This document shows positions 16,063 to 24,801 of a DNA stretch of 64,000 bases, in pieces. The stretch is from Zavarzinella formosa DSM 19928. GTDB taxonomy: Bacteria; Planctomycetota; Planctomycetia; Gemmatales; Gemmataceae. Positions within the stretch are counted from its first letter, which is position 1, and each line of letters opens with the position of its first letter. Made by a program: the position numbers and the translations under genes. The stretch lies in the NCBI RefSeq assembly GCF_000255705.1, contig NZ_JH636439.1, positions 1,655,286-1,719,285 of the forward strand, read 5' to 3'. The notes below the pieces were generated by a model that was given only the letters and a program-made list of their open reading frames with translations, searched no databases and was not told the DNA's origin.

Positions 16063-16787
16063 ACGATGGACTTGAGTTCTTCGTGGGTGAGTTCCCGGAT
16101 GAAGTTGCACCCGGCCGCCCAGCGACCATCGGAACAATCGGTGAGATAGACAATCGACGCCAGCATCGAGAGGTCTGGCTTGTCCTTGGCCCGGTGCAGT
16201 GAAACGCTCAAAACGCTTCCCGGATCAAGGTGACGATCTAACAATAATCCCACCCCGGCCGGGGACAGATTCACCACCTCGGCCGTCAACAAAATATCGT
16301 CCTCGCCGGGCAGCACGCGGTATTCGGCCATCGCCCGCACGGGATGACGAATCCAAGCCCGTTGGTCGCCGTGGGCTCCCTGAACTTTCTTGCCGCCGAA
16401 GATGGCCAGTTCGTCGTCGTTGAGTTCGAGCGAGAACATGCATCCGCAGGACCAACGATCATCAGACTCGGGGATCACCCGCATCACGCAGGCCAGCAGG
16501 GTGACTGTGTGGGCCGAGTTGACCGCGTGGGGAACATCCACCCGGACCATCGTGCCGGGAACCAGTTCCACATCAAGCAGCAGTTTGACTCCTGAACGAG
16601 ACACGTCGCGGATGATCGCCTTGTGTTCCTCCCCGTCGGCGACGGGTCGGCAGACGGTTTCAATCTCCGTGTCGAATCGCGGATGTGCCCGCCGGTCTTC
16701 AGCGCTGTTGCTGGTCTTGCGGGTGATTTGCCGGATGAAATTTCGGGTCCGCTCTAACATTGAGGAGTTCCACGGGTGATCCGACAT
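16059..16787 (-). CDS. Protein with two PilZ domains
   Basis: A 242-residue cytoplasmic protein with two PilZ-like domains. The first has RRAHPRF (near 32-38) and DVSRSGVKLLL (RxxxR plus DxSxxG, the c-di-GMP-binding signature). The second has AWIRHPVR and NLSPAGVGLLL (NxSxxG) with a weaker arginine motif. PilZ domains bind cyclic di-GMP and control motility, polysaccharide synthesis or development through partner proteins. No output domain is present, so it probably acts by protein contact. Only the first domain looks fully competent to bind the ligand. An alternative start lies at 16760. Confidence 0.8.
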   Translation of the reverse strand: MSDHPWNSSMLERTRNFIRQITRKTSNSAEDRRAHPRFDTEIETVCRPVADGEEHKAIIRDVSRSGVKLLLDVELVPGTMVRVDVPHAVNSAHTVTLLACVMRVIPESDDRWSCGCMFSLELNDDELAIFGGKKVQGAHGDQRAWIRHPVRAMAEYRVLPGEDDILLTAEVVNLSPAGVGLLLDRHLDPGSVLSVSLHRAKDKPDLSMLASIVYLTDCSDGRWAAGCNFIRELTHEELKSIV

Positions 16788-16832
16788 GTCGCCATCGTTA
16801 ACTCTAGTCCGCCACCGGCGGGATGCAAATTC

Positions 16833-17240
16833 TCAGTCAAAGAACTCGTCTTCGGGATCGAAGGCCGGAATCGCAATGACAATCGTGCGAATGATGTCAT
16901 CGGCCGTCACACAATGCCGCACGCCGGGCGGTATGGAAATCACCAAGCCGGGGCGAATGTCGGTGATTTCCCCGTCCAACTCCATCCGGCCGGTTCCCTC
17001 CACGATGTGATACACCTCGGTGGTTTTCCGATGATAGTGCCGGGTGGCTTCGCTGATTTCGGTGATGTGAAAACTCAGGCCCAGACCGTCCTTGGCCGTG
17101 ATGATCCGGGTACTTTGACCGCAAGGGCAGGGGACCGGTGAAATTGTCGCCGGATCGCGGACAGCGGGACCGCCGACCGATACGGTAAGCGGAAGTCGGT
17201 TGGGTTGATCCAAGGACGGGGCAACGGCATGTTGAGACAT
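16833..17240 (-). CDS. Single-domain cupin protein
   Basis: A 135-residue protein with one cupin barrel: motif 1 HYHRKTTEVYHIVEGTGRMELDG (His, His, Glu metal ligands with the G(x)5HxH(x)3-4E(x)6G spacing) and motif 2 with PPGVRHCV giving the third His. An N-terminal CPCGQ could add a metal site. Cupins of this size act as sugar epimerases or isomerases, dioxygenases or binding proteins; the substrate cannot be told. Its start codon overlaps the divergent secreted-protein gene by 12 bases, which is odd; the true start of one of the two may lie further in. Confidence 0.75.
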   Translation of the reverse strand: MSQHAVAPSLDQPNRLPLTVSVGGPAVRDPATISPVPCPCGQSTRIITAKDGLGLSFHITEISEATRHYHRKTTEVYHIVEGTGRMELDGEITDIRPGLVISIPPGVRHCVTADDIIRTIVIAIPAFDPEDEFFD

Positions 17241-18113
17241 TGGAAACTCGCGCTGGCTCTCGTCGTCGCGGGATTACTCTTATGGGGATTGCGAACCGGC
17301 ACGACCCCAAACACACTTTATCCGATTCTCCCCTCGAATGCGAACACGGAAACATCCTCTCCGTCAACCGGCCAGGGAATCGAGATCCGCGGGCGTGTGA
17401 TTTGGAAGGGTGAAAAGCCACTTGTCCCGCCGATGCGCCGTCCGATGTCGCCGTACTATCCACTCCCGGATTCGGTGACGCCCAACCCGCTTTCTCCCGT
17501 TGTTTCCCCCGCCAATGGTCTTGCGGATGTCTTTCTGGTGTTGGATGGGCCGGGGGTCGAGCGCATCCCCAAGATTTTCCCGCCGGTGAAGGTCGAGTGG
17601 AAGGGTTATGATTGCGAAGTGAGTCAGGGGAATCGCCGGGGAAGATTTGGCTTGGTCCGCTCCGGGGATGATGTGGAATTCGTGGCGACGGATGCCAATT
17701 TCCATTCGGCACGGGCTCGCGGCGCCGACTTTTTTACGCTGATGCTTTCGACGATCAACAGGCCGGTGAAACGGGTTCTCAATCAAGCCGGAATGGTGGA
17801 AATCACCAGCGGGACTTGGTTTTATTGGGCGCAAGCCCGATTGTGGGTGTCCCCACATGAGGGATGTGCGATCACGGATGCCGAGGGGAATTTCACGCTG
17901 CCGAACGTGCCCCCCGGCCAATACACCCTCTCGGCCATCCGGGCGAATTGGAATATCACGGGTTTGGAGGGCGATCCGGAATTCCCGGTGCCCGTCCGGG
18001 CCAAATTCGCTCCGCCGGTCGTCCTCAAACAAACGATCACGGTTGGAAAAGAACCCGGCGAGACGATTCGTTTCGAGATGAACAGCGACCTGTTCATCAA
18101 GCCCGGTAACTAA
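17229..18113 (+). CDS. Secreted protein related in layout to the copper-protein paralogues
   Basis: A 294-residue protein with a signal peptide or anchor (about 4-25, LALALVVAGLLLWGL), then IEIRGRVIWKGEKP, resembling the VKGKIVWDE start of the 7-9 kb paralogues, a cupredoxin-like middle, and CAITDAEGNFTLPNVPPGQY, a carboxypeptidase-regulatory-like beta domain. The Cys-x2-His-x2-Met copper motif is missing (the region reads SPHEGCAITD), so it probably does not bind type I copper. Function unknown. The ATG at 17229 overlaps the divergent cupin start; its 3' end overlaps the convergent pepA by 17 bases, so this locus is unusually compressed. Confidence 0.65.
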   Translation: MLRHWKLALALVVAGLLLWGLRTGTTPNTLYPILPSNANTETSSPSTGQGIEIRGRVIWKGEKPLVPPMRRPMSPYYPLPDSVTPNPLSPVVSPANGLADVFLVLDGPGVERIPKIFPPVKVEWKGYDCEVSQGNRRGRFGLVRSGDDVEFVATDANFHSARARGADFFTLMLSTINRPVKRVLNQAGMVEITSGTWFYWAQARLWVSPHEGCAITDAEGNFTLPNVPPGQYTLSAIRANWNITGLEGDPEFPVPVRAKFAPPVVLKQTITVGKEPGETIRFEMNSDLFIKPGN

Positions 18114-19590
18114 GGGCCAGTTCGATTAACGAATGAACATAGGCCCCGGTTCCCCCGGCATCGCGGGACGGCGAATCATGATCGGCCCACGCGGGACCGG
18201 CGATGTCCAGATGCACCCACGGAATGCCGTCAACGAACTGTTCCAAAAACTTCCCGGCGGCAATCGCCCCGCCATAGCGCGTTTGCGGGGTGTTCTTCAG
18301 ATCGGCGACTTTGCTTTGCAGCAGTTCCTCGAAGTCCGTATCCATCGGCAACGCCCACGCCCGTTCTCCGGCCCGTGAGATCGCCACGCGGACACGGTCG
18401 CTCCACTCGATGTTATTGCTCATCAGCCCGGCGATTTGCGTTCCCAGCGCCACCATGCACGCCCCGGTGAGCGTCGCCAGATCCACGATATGCCCCGGCC
18501 GACATTCGGCCGCATAGGACAGCGCGTCGGCCAGAATGAGCCGGCCCTCGGCATCGGTGTTCAAGACTTCGATGGTCTTCCCGTTGCGGGCCACCAACAC
18601 ATCTCCGAGTTTCATTGCCTGGCTGCCGGGCATGTTTTCGACGAGCGGAACATACCCCACCACATTGATTTCCGGTTTCAGTTCGGCGATGCCTTTGATC
18701 GCCGCCAGCACCGCCGCCGCCCCGGCCATGTCTCCCTTCATGTCGGCCATCTGGTCGTTTGTTTTCAGCGAGAGGCCGCCGCTGTCGAACGTGACTCCCT
18801 TGCCGACGAGGGCCAGCGCGGGGGAGGTGCCGCCTTGGAGATATCGGAGAACCACAAATCGTGGCGGGCGAGCCGATCCGCGGGCGACGCCCAGAACCGC
18901 CCCCATGCGCTCCGCGATCAGACGCGGCTCATCCCAAATTTCACACGAAATGTTTTTACCGCACGCCCCCGCCCTCGCCGCGAATGATTCGGGAAACAAA
19001 TCACTCGGCGGGAGATTGACCAACTCGCGCGCATACGTGACGCACTCGGCCTCGACCGAACCCCGCCTGACGGCCCCGTGAGGCAGGGCAGGGGAGCCGG
19101 TGGGGGTAACAAGTACAATCTCGCCGGGGACAAACCGGGCCGCGTCCTTTTTGCAAAGCCCCGGCCCGACCGAGCCTTGGGCCGCCCCGCCGGTGACGGC
19201 CAATACTTCGGTTTCGGTCGCCAATCCCACATCCGCAGGCATGTGAACGGCGATTTTTTCCCATGAGCGACTGGTGAACGACCGGAAAGCGGTGGCGATG
19301 GCCGCGTGCAGGCTCGCCCGCGTGATTTGTGGATAGGGGCCGCATCCGACGAACATGATGCGTTTGGCCCGTGACTGGCCGGGTCGGTGAAGGGTGACAA
19401 GCTCCGCTTGTTTTCCGGTGAGGTCTCCCGCTTCGAGGAGCTTTGAAATGTCTCCCCCGAGCGTCGCATCCAATTCTTTGACGGCCGGCTCGAGTTGTTG
19501 GCCCCGGACGACCGGGACGATCAACCAATCAGCTTCGACTTGCGAAAGTGGGGAAGAACCAGAGGAGAAACGGAACGGACGATTGGTCAT
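18097..19590 (-). CDS. pepA: Leucyl aminopeptidase (M17)
   Basis: A cytosolic dinuclear-zinc aminopeptidase that removes N-terminal residues from peptides, usually hexameric. The 497-residue protein has the C-terminal catalytic domain with VGKGVTFDSGGLSLK (catalytic Lys and metal Asp), MKGDMAGAAAVL, and the signature NTDAEGRLILADAL near 345-358, followed by ATLTGAC. The N-terminal macro-like domain is divergent, as usual. Its start overlaps the stop of the upstream secreted HEAT-like gene (ATGA), so the two are translationally coupled. Confidence 0.93.
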   Translation of the reverse strand: MTNRPFRFSSGSSPLSQVEADWLIVPVVRGQQLEPAVKELDATLGGDISKLLEAGDLTGKQAELVTLHRPGQSRAKRIMFVGCGPYPQITRASLHAAIATAFRSFTSRSWEKIAVHMPADVGLATETEVLAVTGGAAQGSVGPGLCKKDAARFVPGEIVLVTPTGSPALPHGAVRRGSVEAECVTYARELVNLPPSDLFPESFAARAGACGKNISCEIWDEPRLIAERMGAVLGVARGSARPPRFVVLRYLQGGTSPALALVGKGVTFDSGGLSLKTNDQMADMKGDMAGAAAVLAAIKGIAELKPEINVVGYVPLVENMPGSQAMKLGDVLVARNGKTIEVLNTDAEGRLILADALSYAAECRPGHIVDLATLTGACMVALGTQIAGLMSNNIEWSDRVRVAISRAGERAWALPMDTDFEELLQSKVADLKNTPQTRYGGAIAAGKFLEQFVDGIPWVHLDIAGPAWADHDSPSRDAGGTGAYVHSLIELALSYRA

Positions 19591-20729
19591 GGCTTGCTGT
19601 TTGTGGGTGGGGGTTTTTCGGAGGCCAGCGATTCCTCAATTTCATCGACGAGGGTTGATTCCGTTCGTCGGGTGCGCGTTAGGAACTCCTTGCTGGATGT
19701 GTCTCGACAAGTGATGGCATACCGGATGATGGAGTTTTTGACCAGCGGGGCGGCATGTGTCGGCTTGCCATACTGAGCCAGCACCTCATCGCTTAAATCC
19801 CACCAGCCCCACCGGCGCAGATCCTCGACGGCCATGTCAGCCATGTCGCCCCGCCGGACGATGGCTCGCATCCCTTCCAAGATTTGCGGCCGGAAATTCT
19901 TCGGCTGGCAGATCTGAAAAAACCGGAGCGTGCCCATCGCCGCGAGTTTGTGTTGATAGGGAATTTTTTCGTCCGAAATCATCCCGATGGTCATTTGCCA
20001 GCCAGCCTTCGGATCAAGGGAAATCAACCCTCCGAGCAGGCCGCTGAGGGCGTTTGAGGCCGAGGCATCTGTTTCGCGGATTAATTTGACCAGCACATTA
20101 ACATCTTTGGCCGTTCCCGTCGCCCCGAGCAGGAAACCGTAAAGCCCGAGCCGGTCTGCCGGGGTTTTCGGGTTGGTCAGCAATTGCCGAATCTTCGCGG
20201 CTTCGAGATGCTTGCAGACATCCGCGATTTCCGCGTCCGTGGCCTTGGCGAATTCCAAGAAGGCATCCGACGCCACATCCGGGTCGGCGTGATCGAGGTA
20301 TTGGAAGTAAAACTTCAGGCTGGCATTCCGGTCCCGATCATCGAGTTTCATCGCCTCTTTGAGATAGCCGCCGACATCTGTTCCGCGCAACGGAACGCCC
20401 CGATACGGGTCGAATTGCGGGGTCACATCAACGAACACCAACAATCGCGACGGCTTGCGGGCATCAACGGGAATCCAGCGATTCAGCACCAGCAATTTGG
20501 GATCGACTTGTTTGGAATCGTTCTTCAAGAGTTGTTCAACGACAAGATCGGTCATGCCTTGTTCGCCGACCAACCGGGGATTGACGGGCCGAACCACGAC
20601 CACCACTTTGGCCGACCTAGCTTCCTGCCGCAATGTGGAAACCTTGAGGCTCCCCGGATCGCAATAGGTGCAGGCGAACACCGAGGTCGCCCCGAGGAAC
20701 ATCGTCAATCCGGCAATCAATCGAGGCAT
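19587..20729 (-). CDS. Secreted HEAT-like protein with N-terminal CxxC, paralogue A
   Basis: A 380-residue protein with a signal peptide (about 1-19) after which the mature chain begins ACTYCDPGS, a CxxC motif right at the cleavage site. A beta-rich domain follows (KVVVVVRPVNPRL, DLVVEQLLKND, DPYRGVPLRGTDVG), then about 200 residues of helical repeats resembling HEAT units (SDAFLEFAKATDAEI, PADRLGLYGFLLG, LRRWGWWDLSDEVL). Family not recognised. It is a paralogue of the next gene with the same order of segments. A CxxC next to the signal cleavage site suggests covalent haem, a disulfide or metal, but no CxxCH haem motif exists. It is coupled to pepA by a 4-base overlap. Confidence 0.65.
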   Translation of the reverse strand: MPRLIAGLTMFLGATSVFACTYCDPGSLKVSTLRQEARSAKVVVVVRPVNPRLVGEQGMTDLVVEQLLKNDSKQVDPKLLVLNRWIPVDARKPSRLLVFVDVTPQFDPYRGVPLRGTDVGGYLKEAMKLDDRDRNASLKFYFQYLDHADPDVASDAFLEFAKATDAEIADVCKHLEAAKIRQLLTNPKTPADRLGLYGFLLGATGTAKDVNVLVKLIRETDASASNALSGLLGGLISLDPKAGWQMTIGMISDEKIPYQHKLAAMGTLRFFQICQPKNFRPQILEGMRAIVRRGDMADMAVEDLRRWGWWDLSDEVLAQYGKPTHAAPLVKNSIIRYAITCRDTSSKEFLTRTRRTESTLVDEIEESLASEKPPPTNSKP

Positions 20730-20815
20730 GCGTCCGGCTCCCCTCGCGGAAAAGGACGATTACACCAAAACCGCCGTCCGGCCGCAATCCCACCCTTGGC
20801 GGGGAGCCTTCTAAG

Positions 20816-22009
20816 TTACTTCTTCTCTTCTTTGGCCGCTGGTTGGGCGGGGCGGGGCTTTTCGAGTTCCAAGAGTTGCTCCAAGTCTTTCACCCGTTCA
20901 GACTGACTGGCATCGGCCCGGAGCTTCTTCAGGAACTCCCCGGTCACCTTGTTATCGGCGGGAGCCGTCAGGGCGAACTTGATGATGCTGCGTTGAATGA
21001 TCGGGATGTCGTGGGAGGATTTGCCAAAGAGGTCGATCAGTTCCGAGGCCATTTCCCAACGCTGCCACTTGCGAAGATCCTCAATCGCCAAGTCGGCGAT
21101 GTCCGCCTGGGCGATCAACGGCTTCACGGCCGAGATGATCGCATCCTTGCTGATGATGTCTGTACGGTAGTCCCAGCAAAAACGCAGGCACCGCAGGGCG
21201 GCATAACGGATCAGAAAATCTTCCTTGGTGTTCTTGATGAGGTCGTTGACGAACTTCGTTCCCTCTTTTTGATCGAGCATGATGTAGCCTGTCAACAACC
21301 CGTCCAACCCGGTGGCTTCGCGGACTTTGGGCTGGTCGAGGAATTCCCGGAGTTGCTTCGCGTGCGTCTCCGGCTTGCCACAATGACCGACGAGCAATCC
21401 GAGCAGGCCGTATCGGGCGGCCGAAGTGTTCGGGTCTTTCAACATCTTGATGATCCGGTCGGCCTCCATCTTCTCTGCAACCGGGCGAATCTCCGTGTAG
21501 TCCGCGTTGCTGAATTCCTGGAAGGCATCTGCCGAGACGGACCAGTCCGATGAATCAAAGTGTTTGTAGAAGTATAAAAGTTTCTCCGGCCCCGGCTTTG
21601 CCTTGAGGGCGATGGCCCCTTTGAGATACTCGGCAATCTTGCTTTCTTGCGGAACGGCTTCACCCCGGTAAGGGTCGAGCTGGCCCTTGTAAATTTCGCA
21701 AAACACAAGGTGTTTGGATTTGTTCTTCGGATCACTCGGCACATAACGGGGCAGGGTGATCGACTTCTTCCCCTTGAGGAAATCGTGATCCTTCACGATC
21801 AATTCGATTTCCATGTCCGTGGTTCCCTTGCTGAAATCATTCGGGTCCCGTTTGGCGTTCGAGAGCGTCCCGAAGATGATGAGGTCGGCTTGGCCGACCT
21901 CGCCAAGCAAGGTCTGGCCCGGTGTGCAAAACGGGCAAGCCATCGCTTGTGTTCCAAAAGCGGCCAAGCTCAGGAAGGCAATCACAATACGGAAGGAAGG
22001 GGTGAACAT
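20816..22009 (-). CDS. Secreted HEAT-like protein with N-terminal CxxC, paralogue B
   Basis: A 397-residue paralogue of the downstream gene. Signal peptide about 1-24, mature chain beginning ACPFCTPGQTLL (CxxC), then a beta domain (ADLIIFGTLSN, MEIELIVKDHDFLKG, DPYRGEAVPQESKI) and helical repeats (SADAFQEFSNADYTEI, SAARYGLLGLLVGHCG, IEDLRKWQRWEMASELI). The tail is Lys/Glu/Pro-rich. The matching DPYRG, DAF-EF, GLLG and DLRRW/DLRKW segments show common descent. Function unknown; an enclosed repeat scaffold outside the cytoplasm is the most that can be said. It is 86 bases upstream of paralogue A and likely heads a three-gene unit with pepA. Confidence 0.65.
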   Translation of the reverse strand: MFTPSFRIVIAFLSLAAFGTQAMACPFCTPGQTLLGEVGQADLIIFGTLSNAKRDPNDFSKGTTDMEIELIVKDHDFLKGKKSITLPRYVPSDPKNKSKHLVFCEIYKGQLDPYRGEAVPQESKIAEYLKGAIALKAKPGPEKLLYFYKHFDSSDWSVSADAFQEFSNADYTEIRPVAEKMEADRIIKMLKDPNTSAARYGLLGLLVGHCGKPETHAKQLREFLDQPKVREATGLDGLLTGYIMLDQKEGTKFVNDLIKNTKEDFLIRYAALRCLRFCWDYRTDIISKDAIISAVKPLIAQADIADLAIEDLRKWQRWEMASELIDLFGKSSHDIPIIQRSIIKFALTAPADNKVTGEFLKKLRADASQSERVKDLEQLLELEKPRPAQPAAKEEKK

Positions 22010-22141
22010 GGTGTGAGGTGACTCTTCGTGGAACCGATTCGGAGGGACACCGTATTATTTCGGATAAACGACCGACAGGGCAAGCGGCAAGTTTGTGAAA
22101 CGTCAGAATGAAGAGAGTTTCATCGCAGGCGTTTTACGTTG

Positions 22142-22690
22142 TTAGCCCCCGACGTTTGCCATCGACAACATCTGGGATCGCACAATCTCACAGCATCGCC
22201 GGAGACTTGCGGAGGCGTCCGTCTCCAAAAGTTCCAACAGATGATTGGCCTTGGCCACCGTCTTGGCTTGACCGCCGGCAGGGAGATGTTTGGAATCGAT
22301 CAGGTTGTCCAACGTGTCAGCCAGTTTGATGATTTTGACGCGATCATCAGCGGCCATGATGCCCTTGAAATAAGCCTCTTCACGGGCATCATGTGGCTGC
22401 CGCGTGTCTTTGGAAAGAGCCGCCACGATGTCGGCGACTTCCGTTCCGAATTTGTCCGAAAGGTCGTCGTGATCGGTGGTGGTGTCCTCAATCGTGTCGT
22501 GCAACACGGCCGCCGTGAGGGTCACCGGGTCGGAGACGGCAAACACCGTCCCGACTAAAAAACAGACGCGAAAGGGGTGGGCCACATACGGCGTGACCTG
22601 ATCTTTGCGAAGCTGATGACGATGCGCCCGTGCGGCGAAACTCATGGCCTCCAAGATTGATTCCCGGCCAACGGGCGAGTCGCTTGCCAT
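22142..22690 (-). CDS. HD-domain hydrolase of the SpoT/MESH1 type
   Basis: A 182-residue metal-dependent HD phosphohydrolase resembling the (p)ppGpp hydrolase domain. It has the N-terminal helix AARAHRHQLRKDQVTPYVAHP (the His of the H...HD...D set), LHDTIEDT (HD plus ED), and KIIKLADTLDNL (Asp) like RelA/SpoT and small alarmone hydrolases. No synthetase, TGS or ACT domain is present, so it would only degrade the alarmone, or act on another nucleotide. The ATG at 22690 is chosen; a GTG at 22699 would overlap the upstream stop as GTGA and is a real alternative. Last gene of the metal-transport operon. Confidence 0.8.
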   Translation of the reverse strand: MASDSPVGRESILEAMSFAARAHRHQLRKDQVTPYVAHPFRVCFLVGTVFAVSDPVTLTAAVLHDTIEDTTTDHDDLSDKFGTEVADIVAALSKDTRQPHDAREEAYFKGIMAADDRVKIIKLADTLDNLIDSKHLPAGGQAKTVAKANHLLELLETDASASLRRCCEIVRSQMLSMANVGG

Positions 22691-22695
22691 CCGAA

Positions 22696-23694
22696 TCACA
22701 CCCCGTCGATGTCCGTGGTTCCTTCGGTCGGCTGGACGTCATCATTGGACTTGAGTGTCAGCACGGGAACCCATTTCTTTTTGGCCTCGTCGCGCTGGAA
22801 TGAGATCACCCCGCTCACCGACACCCAAGCGCCGGGCTTGAAATCGACCGGTTCAGGAGCGACGATCCGCGTCTCCAGAATCACCGAGTCGGCGGCACAA
22901 CACGTCATGTTCACGCGGAACAAAGTGAACTCGCGGTCGGAGCCAGGCAGGCGGTAAAACTGGCCGCGCAGAGTGCCGATGTCCCCTTCATAATCTTCTT
23001 GAAGGCGGAGCACGGCCGAGGCTCCGATCAGTTCTTTGAATCGAAGATTTCGCAGTGTGGGTTCGGTTTTTCGCAGGGCTTTGGTCATCACCGGAGAGCC
23101 GGCGAATGCGGCGAGAGCCAGCCGTTTGGGGTTCTGTTGCAAAGCCCCGCCTTTGATTTCCTTGTCCAATCGGGATTCGCTGAAACCATTTTTGGGGAGG
23201 TTCAATGCGAACAACACGATGGGAATCGCCAAAACAATGTATTTCCAAGGGGACCAGCCGTGATCGTGGTCTTCGTGCCCCTCTTCTTCGTCGTCACCAT
23301 GCGGGGCATGGGAAGTTTCCTTGGCTCCGTGGGAATGATCGTGTTCACATGGCCCTTGGTGGGCGTGATCGTGGCCGCAATCTTCCTTGCCGTGGGAGTG
23401 AGCGTGTGAATGGGCATGCCCGTGATCGGCCGCTTGCTCAACCGGGGCAGGGGAGGCTTTGCCCGCCAGTTGCCAGAGAGCAATCGCCCGAATGAACGCG
23501 AGGACCACAATGGTGATCCCCCCGGCCAGAACCGGCTTCCAGAACCCCTGAACCAGAATCCGCTCCAGCATGTTGGAACGGTACATCAAAATGGCAACGA
23601 CACCGATTCCGGCCGAGAGCAGAATGGTGAAGAGTTGGTCCTGAAAGAAGGTTCCATCCCCTTCATCATGAGAGTGAGCGTGAGAATGGGCCAT
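22696..23694 (-). CDS. YcgQ/TIGR03943-type membrane protein, His-rich
   Basis: A 332-residue partner of the YcgR-type permease immediately upstream. It begins MAHSHAHSHDEGD and has two N-terminal membrane helices, then a His/Asp-rich segment (about residues 90-145, many HSHAHSH/HDHSH units) that should bind Zn or similar metals, a third helix (YIVLAIPIVLFALNL), and a beta-rich extracytoplasmic domain ending with PGAWVSVSGVI, typical of the family. The ribosome site is a perfect AGGAGGT that overlaps the end of the permease gene. The family usually occurs as a pair with YcgR; the biochemical role is unproven, and metal handling is inferred from the histidines and the ZnuB-type neighbour. Confidence 0.8.
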   Translation of the reverse strand: MAHSHAHSHDEGDGTFFQDQLFTILLSAGIGVVAILMYRSNMLERILVQGFWKPVLAGGITIVVLAFIRAIALWQLAGKASPAPVEQAADHGHAHSHAHSHGKEDCGHDHAHQGPCEHDHSHGAKETSHAPHGDDEEEGHEDHDHGWSPWKYIVLAIPIVLFALNLPKNGFSESRLDKEIKGGALQQNPKRLALAAFAGSPVMTKALRKTEPTLRNLRFKELIGASAVLRLQEDYEGDIGTLRGQFYRLPGSDREFTLFRVNMTCCAADSVILETRIVAPEPVDFKPGAWVSVSGVISFQRDEAKKKWVPVLTLKSNDDVQPTEGTTDIDGV

Positions 23695-23696
23695 GA

Positions 23697-24716
23697 TTAT
23701 TGACCTCCTTCAACAACAACGGCGGCGGTTGGAGTCGGAACGATGTATGACCACAAGTAATGGACCGCCATCGAGTAAACGAACACTTGGATGAACACCG
23801 AGAGAAACACCGTGACAATCACCCGGCGACGAAACACGCGGGTAAACATGAGCAGCAACTTGAAATCGAACATCGGCCCGAGAACGAGAAAGGCGATTTT
23901 CGCGGACGGATGCAACGTCGTGAAACTGGCGGCCACAAAGGCGTCGGCCTCGCTGCACAGACACATCACAATCGCCGCGACCATCATCCCGAGAATCGTG
24001 ACCGCCGGAAAACCCTTGGAAATCGACTCGACTGTTTCCGTGGTGAACTGGCCCTTCACCAAAGCGGCCATGCAGGCCCCGAGCGTGAGGAACACCATGA
24101 TATCGATGAAATCATGCAGGGCAGTTTCCGAGATGTTCGCGATCCGTTGGAAGAACGGTTTCGACTCGCCCGCCCGGTTTTGAGAGGGGTGAACCTGGCT
24201 CGCCTCATCCTTCGCGATCACTTCGGGAGTCGGCCCTTTCGTCTGCTGCGGGGCCGCCAACGGCGTCAGCAGTTTGTTCCCATGGGTGGCATATTGTCCC
24301 TGAACGATCAAGGCGGTCGTCACGGCCACCAAGAACCCGAGCCCCACACGGAGGGCGACCATTTCGTTACCGATGCCGTGTGGCCCAAAGGCCACATAGG
24401 TGCTGGAAATCACCACCAAATTGATGATCGGCCCGGCGAGCATGTAGGCCACGCAAGTGCCAAGCGGCAAACCTTTGCGGAGCAATCGGCGCATCACGGG
24501 GACGATGCCGCATTCGCACATCGGGAACACCAACCCCAGAACCCCGCCGACACAGACGGCCAACAACCGGTTTTGGGGAATCAGCTTGGCAAGGGCCTGC
24601 TGCGGAACCACTTCCTCCAGAATCCCCGCGACGACCGCGCCCAAAACGACAAACGGGAAGGCCTCCCAAATGATCGAGATGAACGTGAGGACAAAATCAA
24701 AAACGTCTTTTTCCAC
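23697..24716 (-). CDS. YcgR/YraQ-type permease (UPF0718)
   Basis: A roughly 340-residue inner-membrane protein of the DUF318/UPF0718 permease family with about eight helices in two halves. Characteristic segments are PFVVLGAVVAGILEE, FPMCECGIVPVMRRL (the conserved CECGIVP loop), AGPIINLVVI, and in the second half CLCSEADAFVAASF and APSV-like helix ends near FLVLGPMFDFKLLLMF. A charged cytoplasmic linker (about 155-205) separates the halves. Substrate unknown. The start is uncertain: GTG at 24716 is preferred over TTG at 24728. It is followed directly by its usual partner YcgQ. Confidence 0.83.
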   Translation of the reverse strand: MEKDVFDFVLTFISIIWEAFPFVVLGAVVAGILEEVVPQQALAKLIPQNRLLAVCVGGVLGLVFPMCECGIVPVMRRLLRKGLPLGTCVAYMLAGPIINLVVISSTYVAFGPHGIGNEMVALRVGLGFLVAVTTALIVQGQYATHGNKLLTPLAAPQQTKGPTPEVIAKDEASQVHPSQNRAGESKPFFQRIANISETALHDFIDIMVFLTLGACMAALVKGQFTTETVESISKGFPAVTILGMMVAAIVMCLCSEADAFVAASFTTLHPSAKIAFLVLGPMFDFKLLLMFTRVFRRRVIVTVFLSVFIQVFVYSMAVHYLWSYIVPTPTAAVVVEGGQ

Positions 24717-24801
24717 GGCGGGAACCAACCTTGGAACAGGGAAGCGGCGGTCTACAGGTAAATACGTCCCGCGACGGCGGGATGTTCATTTCGGGATCGG
24801 G

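Noticed and set aside
23760-24761. A 333-codon plus-strand frame opposite the YcgR-type permease
   Set aside because: Rich in His/Arg/Asp, as expected from reading a membrane-protein gene backwards; no start support.
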